Of a stretch of 64,000 nucleotides of DNA, positions 58,893 to 64,000 are shown one piece after another. Origin of the DNA: BOG-931 sp963761525. GTDB taxonomy: Bacteria; Pseudomonadota; Alphaproteobacteria; Rhizobiales; Xanthobacteraceae. The number at the start of each line of letters is the position of its first letter. Position 1 is the first letter of the stretch. The translations under genes and the position numbers were made by a program. A model generated the notes under the pieces. The model was not told where the DNA came from and did no database searches. It saw only the letters and a list, made by a program, of their open reading frames with translations. The DNA lies in the NCBI GenBank assembly GCA_963761525.1, contig CAVXHG010000006.1:310001-374000 (forward strand), given 5' to 3'.

Positions 58893-60623
58893 CTGGACCG
58901 AAACCGATGGCTGAATTCGAAGGTCTGTTCACCGAAACCGACGTGCTTGTCGTCGGCGCCGGCGCCGGCGGACTTCTGGCGGCGCTCAGCGCCAAGCGCC
59001 ACGGCAGCCCGGGCACGCGCGTTACGCTGGTCGATTCATGGACAATCGGCCGGACCGGCCACACCGCGTTCTCCAACGCCTGGATGATCGTCGCGCTTCC
59101 CGACGACGACATCGACGGCATTCTGCGCGAGATCGTCGCCGGCAATGACGGCATCGCAGACCAGCTTCTGGTTCGCGAAGTTCTGGAAGGTTCTTACGAG
59201 CGGCTGAAAGACTTCGAAGCGATGGGAATGAATTTCCATCGCGCGGCCGACGGCAGTTATGCCCGGCGACCGACCCGCGGGCTCGACCTCGCGCGCGTGG
59301 TTTATCCGGATGGCGGCGGGCTCGAATTCTGCTGGCTGCTGCGGCGCGCAATCGAACCGACCGGCGTTCAGTTGATCGATCGACTGTTCATCACCGGGCT
59401 GTTGCGCTCCGGCGATACCGTCGTCGGCGCGGTTGGCATCGACAGCCGGACCGGGCAATTCCACGTCATCAAGGCGCGGGCAACGATCGTCTGCACCAAC
59501 GCCATCACGTTCCGCTCCGGTTTCGTCCGCGACATCACCGGCACCGGCACGCTGCTGGCCTATCGGGCCGGGGCGAAGCTGCGCAATGCCGAATTCAGCT
59601 ATGTCCGCCCGGGCACGCCAAAGTTTTATTTCGAAGGCATCACCTTTGCGATCCAGGAAGGCGCGCGCTGGGTCAACGCCGACGGCACGCCGTTCATGCG
59701 CGACTACGAGCCTGACTGGGCCGACGAGGCCGACGTTCCCCGCATCGCGCGCGCGATGGCTGCCGAGAAGCAGAAGGGCAACGACCCGATGTATCTCGAT
59801 ATGTCGGGCATCCCGGAGGCACATGCGCGACGGGTTCATCCGCAGCAAAGTGAAATGGATGGACTACTTCTTCCGCAAGCTTGGCAGCGAAGCCAAGACC
59901 GACATGTTCGGCAAGACGCCCTATTACGCGCTCAATCAGATGACCAAGATGGGCGTGAAAACCGGCCCGGATTGCCGCTCCGATGTGCCGGGCCTGCTGG
60001 CCGCCGGCCTTGCGCAAGCCGGTTGCGCCAATCATTTCGCCGGATTCCATATTGGGCTTTGCGTCGGCAACGGCTGGATCGCCGGCCGCAGCGCGATCGA
60101 GGATCTCGACCGGCTTCCCGCGCCCGCCGTCGATGTGCACGAGATCGAGCTTCTGCATGCCGAAACGATGAAGCCGCTCGATCCGACAAGCGAAGCGCAG
60201 TCCGACCGCATCCTGCGCGACCTGCAACAAATCATGTTCTCTTACGAGGTCGGCATCCTGAAAAGCGCTGATCGCCTGCAACACGCCAGCGCGCAGGTTG
60301 ATGCACTGGCGCGCGAGTTCGATGAGATCGCAGCGCCGCATGTGCACGAACTGGTACGGCTGAAAGAGACCGAGGCGATGCTTCTCGCCGCGCGGATGAT
60401 CCTCGGCGCGTCGTTGATGCGCACGGAATCGCGGTTGAGCCATTTCCGCGAGGACTACGAGCAGCGGGACGACCAAAACTGGCTGGCCTGGGTCGATATC
60501 GGCGAGCGCAACGGCGACTTCAATTTCGAGCGCACGCCAATCCCGACACCGCTATGTTCAGTCGAGCCGGTGCGCCGGCCGACGCGGCTACGCAAGCAGC
60601 ACGCGGTCGGCGGCGTCGAATAG
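58886..60623 (+). pseudogene. FAD-dependent AprA/fumarate reductase-like flavoprotein, one frameshift
   Basis: About 578 residues when corrected. N-terminal FAD fold 'DVLVVGAGAGGLLAALSAKR' (near residues 17-36), 'GHTAFSNAWM', 'ATIVCTNAITFRSGFV' and 'TGTGTLLAYRAGAKLRNAEF'. An extra G at 59818-59819 shifts the frame after 'SGIPE'; it resumes as 'HMRDGFIRSKVKWMDYFFR', 'FHIGLCVGNGWIAGRSAIED' and the C-terminal helical domain 'SLMRTESRLSHFREDYEQRD' and 'NWLAWVDIGERNGDFNFERT' to 60623. The fold is shared by succinate/fumarate and APS reductases. Substrate unknown, probably an aromatic or alicyclic acid or its CoA ester given the operon. Confidence 0.83.
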
Positions 60624-60650
60624 ACGGCTAACGCGGGGGGAAGTCGGACC

Positions 60651-61607
60651 ATGGCGCGCAAAAGCTTCGCGTTGATTGCAGCCGTCATCATATTGGGATT
60701 GGGCCAAGCCCGAGCTCAAACGCCAGATAAATTGACGCTTGCGCTCGGCCAACGCGGTAACTGGGACACCGCTATTGCCCAACTCGGCCAGGATGCCGGC
60801 ATCTTCAAGAAGCACGGGCTGACGCTCGATATTTTGTGGACCCAAGGCGCAGGCGAAAGCCAGCAGGTGCTGCTCGCCGGCAGCGCCGATCTCGGCTTGC
60901 TGGGCACCCAGAGTGCTTTTGCGATCTTTGCCAAAGGCGCACCTGTACGCATCGTAACCGCCGAAGCGACCGGCGCCGCGGATTACTGGTACGTCCGCGC
61001 CGAATCGCCAATCAAATCGTTCAAGGACACCGAAGGAAAGACGGTCGCCTTCTCCACCGTGGGCGCTTCGACCAATACGATGGCGCTCGCGTTTGTCGGT
61101 GAGGCTGGCGTCAAGGCGCAACTGGTGGCGACCGGCAGCCCGAGCGCCACGCTGACGCAAGTCATGTCCGGACAGATCGACGTCGGCTGGTCAGCGCCAC
61201 CGTTCGGACTGCCGCAGATCGAGAAGAACCAAATCCGTGTCATCGGCTACGGCAAGGATTTGCAATCGGTGCGCGGCCAGACCATCCGCGTGCTCGGCGC
61301 AACGGCGGACAAGCTCAGCGCCAAACCCGCGGTATTTGCGCGTTTTCTGCAAGCCTATCGCGAGACGATCGACTGGATGTATGCAGGCGACGACGCGATC
61401 AAGGCCTACGCCGAATTCGCCAATATTCCTTTCGCAACGGCCAAGGAAGTTCGGGATCAGTTCTTCCCCAAAGAGATTCTGCAGCCTGACAAGGTGATGG
61501 GCGTCGACGCGCTGATGGCGGACGCGGTCAAATTCAAATTCCTCAACGCGCCTTTGAACAAAGAACAGGTCGCCGATCTGATCCAAATTCCAGCTTCAGC
61601 TAAATAA
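60651..61607 (+). CDS. ABC transporter substrate-binding protein (NitT/TauT, SsuA-like)
   Basis: 318-residue periplasmic receptor. Signal peptide 'MARKSFALIAAVIILGLGQA' cleaved after 'RAQ', mature start 'TPDKLTLALGQRGNWDTAIAQ' and 'GIFKKHGLTLDILWTQGAGE', 'VLLAGSADLGLLGTQSAFAIFA', 'VAFSTVGASTNTMALAFVGE'. No permease or ATPase genes adjoin, so it is another orphan receptor. It ends the rightward catabolic operon and may sense or import the carboxylate whose breakdown the operon performs. It ends 20 bases from the convergent MetE-like gene. Confidence 0.88.
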   Translation: MARKSFALIAAVIILGLGQARAQTPDKLTLALGQRGNWDTAIAQLGQDAGIFKKHGLTLDILWTQGAGESQQVLLAGSADLGLLGTQSAFAIFAKGAPVRIVTAEATGAADYWYVRAESPIKSFKDTEGKTVAFSTVGASTNTMALAFVGEAGVKAQLVATGSPSATLTQVMSGQIDVGWSAPPFGLPQIEKNQIRVIGYGKDLQSVRGQTIRVLGATADKLSAKPAVFARFLQAYRETIDWMYAGDDAIKAYAEFANIPFATAKEVRDQFFPKEILQPDKVMGVDALMADAVKFKFLNAPLNKEQVADLIQIPASAK

Positions 61608-61626
61608 CCTCCCGACGCCGGCGCGC

Positions 61627-62682
61627 TTACAGCCCGGCGATCTTCACCGCGTCGACGTGGTCTTGCAATACTTTCGGCATGTCGCCGGGCGGCGTGCGGC
61701 CGAAGCCGCAATAGGCGGCGAGCCCGAACTCCGGAAGGAATTGGCGTGCCGCTGTGACGCGATCTTTCAGCGTCGCCATATTATGGATCGCGCCGAGATA
61801 AATCCGCGCGCCTTTGGTGTCGAGCTTCGCAAGCGGCGCATAGAAAGCGCTATCGGTGCGGTCGAGCGCCGGGATGTGAATCCAGTCGATGCGCCGCGTG
61901 ATCGCGGCATTGGCTGCATTGATGAGTTCGACGGGACGGCTCAAATCCTCTGGCGCAAAAGCCGGCCAGCCACCAAAGGTGCCGAAGCAATAATGAAAGC
62001 CGAGCGCGACGTCGTCCGGCACCAGATTGGACAGCCGCGCGATCGCCGGCACGTGCGCGCCGACTTCGAGCTCAGAGGGCACATCCTTGCCGGCGCCGCA
62101 CACCGCCTGTAATTCCCAGGCGCAATCCCACTGGATCGCCAGATCGTCATGCGGGATTTTGTCGACGATGACCGCGACCTCGGCTGCAAGCGCCGCCTCG
62201 AAGCCGGGCCGGACACGCGGCAGATCGGCCGGATCGGGAAAGTAGAGCGGCCGGATCACGCTGTTGACCATCGGAATCGAAATCTGAAACCGCATGTCTT
62301 CCGGCAGCACGCCTTTCTCACGCAGGGTGCGGAAGATGAAATACGAGGTGACGGCGTCGCGGGCGTAGCCGAGGCGCGATCCCGGATTGCCGAACCGCAC
62401 CTGATCGACGCCGGGCTTCACCTTGAACTGCCATGACTCGTCGCGGGAGCGCGGCAGCAATTGCTCGACGCCGTTCACTGGTTTCGGCCGGCGAATGGTG
62501 TCGAGATCCTGATGGCCGTTGAAAATCTGATAGCCGAGGCGGTTGACCCAGGAGCGCCGCTCGCCGACTTCGCCGTCCGGCATGGCCGGCAAATACGAGC
62601 CGAGCTTGCTGCCGAAGGTGCGCATCACGTCTTCGACCGAATCGAGCGGGACACTGCCGACCAACAGGAGACTGTCACTCAT
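61627..62682 (-). CDS. Methionine synthase MetE/UROD-like fold protein
   Basis: 351-residue protein, start at 62682 (MSDSLLLVGSVPLDSVEDVM), since upstream codons to 62715 look unrelated. 'VGSVPLDSVEDVMRTFGSKLG' and 'LPAMPDGEVGERRSWVN' start the fold. The signature of cobalamin-independent methionine synthase's zinc site, H-x-C then a distant Cys, is present as H230 and C232 in 'LGFHYCFGTFGGWP' and C325 in 'LAAYCGFGRTPPGD'. 'LAIQWDCAWEL' resembles the substrate strand. It is half the size of MetE and belongs to an unassigned set in the UROD/MetE superfamily. Divergent from mutS over 130 bases. Confidence 0.75.
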   Translation of the reverse strand: MSDSLLLVGSVPLDSVEDVMRTFGSKLGSYLPAMPDGEVGERRSWVNRLGYQIFNGHQDLDTIRRPKPVNGVEQLLPRSRDESWQFKVKPGVDQVRFGNPGSRLGYARDAVTSYFIFRTLREKGVLPEDMRFQISIPMVNSVIRPLYFPDPADLPRVRPGFEAALAAEVAVIVDKIPHDDLAIQWDCAWELQAVCGAGKDVPSELEVGAHVPAIARLSNLVPDDVALGFHYCFGTFGGWPAFAPEDLSRPVELINAANAAITRRIDWIHIPALDRTDSAFYAPLAKLDTKGARIYLGAIHNMATLKDRVTAARQFLPEFGLAAYCGFGRTPPGDMPKVLQDHVDAVKIAGL

Positions 62683-62811
62683 CGTTTCCACCCTTTTCGT
62701 TATGCGCGGCGGCAATTTAGGCGGTGTTCGCAGCGGCGGCGAGAACTAAGTCGTGGATGCCCGTTACGCGGCGGGCGCATCGCCGCCGGATTTTTGCTAG
62801 CGTCCCACACC

Positions 62812-64000
62812 ATGGAAGCTGCACGCCCCCTCATCGCCGAAGAGCCGGAGCCCGCCCCCGAGGCGGCTGCCCACCTAACGCCGGCCAATGCGTCGCCGAC
62901 CATCGTCACGCCCAAAGCGGTCGACGACGGCGGACGCATGACGCCAATGATGGAGCAATACATCGAGATCAAGACCGCCAATCCGGACAGCCTGCTGTTC
63001 TACCGGATGGGTGACTTCTACGAGATGTTTTTCGACGACGCTGAAACTGCGTCGCGCGCGCTGGGCATCGTGTTGACCAAGCGCGGCAAGCATCTCGGCC
63101 GCGATATCCCGATGTGCGGCGTGCCGATCGAGCGCTCCGACGAATACCTGCATCGCCTGATTGCGCTCGGCCATCGGGTTGCGGTCTGCGAGCAGCTCGA
63201 GGATCCGGCGGAAGCGCGCAAGCGCGGCGGCAAGAGCGTGGTGCGCCGCGACGTGGTGCGGCTGGTCACGCCCGGTACGCTTACGGAAGATTCACTGCTC
63301 GACGCCAGGCGCAACAATTATCTGCTGGCGCTGGCGCGCTCGCGCACTTCATCGACCGAAGACCGTTTCGCGCTGGCGTGGATCGATATCTCGACCGGCG
63401 AATTCCGCGTCGCTGAATGTGACCGTTCAGGCTTATCCGCCGAGATCGCTCGGATCGAGCCGGGTGAAATCATCGTTGCCGACGCGCTCTATTCAGATAC
63501 CGAACTGGCGCCGATGCTGCGGTCGCTGCCGACGGTGACGCCGCTGACACGCGACGTCTTCGATGGCGCGACGGCAGAGCGGCGGCTGGCGTCGTTCTTC
63601 GCCGTAGCGACGACCGCGTCATTCGGCGCGCTGTCGCGCATCGAGTTGACGGCCGCGGCCGCCGCGGTGACTTACGTTGAGCGCACGCAGATCGGTAAAC
63701 GCCCGCCGTTGTCGCCGCCGACGCGCGAAGCGGCCGGCGCGACGCTGCAAATTGACCAGGCGACCCGCAGCAATCTTGAGCTCATCCGTACGCTCGGCGG
63801 TGAGCGGCGCGGTTCACTGCTTGCAGCCGTCGATCGCACTGTAACGGCCGCCGGTTCGCGGCTGTTGGCGCAGCGGCTTGCCGCACCGCTCACCGACCCC
63901 GCCGAGATCGCGCACCGGCTCGATGCGGTTACAGCGCTGGTCGAGGATAGCGCCGCACGCAGCGACCTTCGCACCACGCTCAAGGCGGTGCCCGACCTGG
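62812..64000 (+). CDS. mutS: DNA mismatch repair protein MutS, 3' end cut off by the window
   Basis: 396 codons of an intact frame reach the window edge without a stop. The start at 62812 (ATGGAAGCTGCACGC) gives a 42-residue Ala/Pro-rich extension before 'MTPMMEQYIEIKTANPDSLL', then the mismatch-binding motif 'FYRMGDFYEMFFDDAE' with Phe-x-Glu (F-Y-E), 'GRDIPMCGVPIERSDEYL' and 'VTPGTLTEDSLLDARRNNYL'. The connector and core domains follow ('RSNLELIRTLGGERRGSLLAAVDRT'). The ATPase domain lies beyond the window. MutS recognises mismatches and starts repair with MutL. Confidence 0.97.
   Translation, partial: MEAARPLIAEEPEPAPEAAAHLTPANASPTIVTPKAVDDGGRMTPMMEQYIEIKTANPDSLLFYRMGDFYEMFFDDAETASRALGIVLTKRGKHLGRDIPMCGVPIERSDEYLHRLIALGHRVAVCEQLEDPAEARKRGGKSVVRRDVVRLVTPGTLTEDSLLDARRNNYLLALARSRTSSTEDRFALAWIDISTGEFRVAECDRSGLSAEIARIEPGEIIVADALYSDTELAPMLRSLPTVTPLTRDVFDGATAERRLASFFAVATTASFGALSRIELTAAAAAVTYVERTQIGKRPPLSPPTREAAGATLQIDQATRSNLELIRTLGGERRGSLLAAVDRTVTAAGSRLLAQRLAAPLTDPAEIAHRLDAVTALVEDSAARSDLRTTLKAVPDL

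Noticed and set aside
15302..62000. CRISPR arrays, phage genes or transposases
   Set aside because: No regularly spaced repeats, integrase or transposase motifs were seen anywhere in the window.

Overview
This is a GC-rich window (about 60% by eye) from an alphaproteobacterium, most likely order Hyphomicrobiales (Rhizobiales) in the Bradyrhizobiaceae/Xanthobacteraceae neighbourhood. The evidence is a yggT-folD pair, a chromosomal tad/cpa pilus locus in the rhizobial order, an IalB-family secreted protein, an HpnP-like radical SAM protein, TAXI- and Bug-type binding proteins, and intergenic palindromes of the 'gagcatgatccgga' kind that I know from Bradyrhizobium-like genomes. No phage, insertion sequence, CRISPR array or rRNA was seen. 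One tRNA gene, tRNA-Ala(CGC), is present. Layout. 0-22 kb is mostly housekeeping: a truncated dicarboxylate/amino acid symporter, rlmN, ialB-like, an ECF sigma factor, two MDR oxidoreductases, phhB, a frameshifted TAXI receptor, phoD, an hpnP-like gene, typA, a GNAT gene, frameshifted folD, yggT, tRNA-Ala with a GIY-YIG gene, an MFS exporter, a lytic transglycosylase, a GATase, an SDR and a TerB gene. 21.6-29.8 kb is a tad pilus assembly operon (cpaBCDEF-tadBCD) without pilin or prepilin peptidase. 30-37 kb holds an AhpD/CMD-like gene, an M24 protein with replaced metal ligands, a pcaB-like lyase and a three-domain LplT-PlsC-AcsA phospholipid repair protein. 37.7-43.1 kb has two coupled cupins and a branched-chain-type ABC transporter (livFGMH) whose binding-protein gene is reduced to a 255-bp remnant. 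43.3-61.6 kb is an aromatic-acid catabolic island: orphan Bug, ModA-like and NitT/TauT-like binding proteins, a class III dioxygenase homologue, a leftward operon (thiolase-ligI-ligA-ligB-ligC-hypothetical) for protocatechuate 4,5-cleavage, and a divergent rightward operon (enoyl-CoA hydratase, feruloyl-CoA synthase, SDR, thioesterase, amidohydrolase, ferredoxin, AprA/FrdA-like flavoprotein, binding protein). The window ends with a MetE-like protein and the 5' two-fifths or so of mutS. How it works together. The probable flow is ferulate or a related hydroxycinnamate, activated by feruloyl-CoA synthase, side chain shortened by hydratase/SDR/thiolase, ring converted elsewhere to protocatechuate, then opened by LigAB, oxidised by LigC and hydrolysed by LigI. 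LigU, LigJ and LigK, aldehyde dehydrogenase and O-demethylase genes are not in the window, and neither is any classical transcription regulator. A major caveat is that many conserved genes, including normally essential folD, carry single-base shifts, mostly insertions, with at least 12 in 57.1-59.8 kb. This looks more like uncorrected sequencing error than gene death for most of them. The decayed liv binding protein lost large internal segments and looks like a real deletion. I did not find a clearly new system. The best candidates for something unusual are the ferredoxin/flavoprotein/amidohydrolase module, the small MetE-like protein and the TAXI receptor with an acidic/lysine insert.
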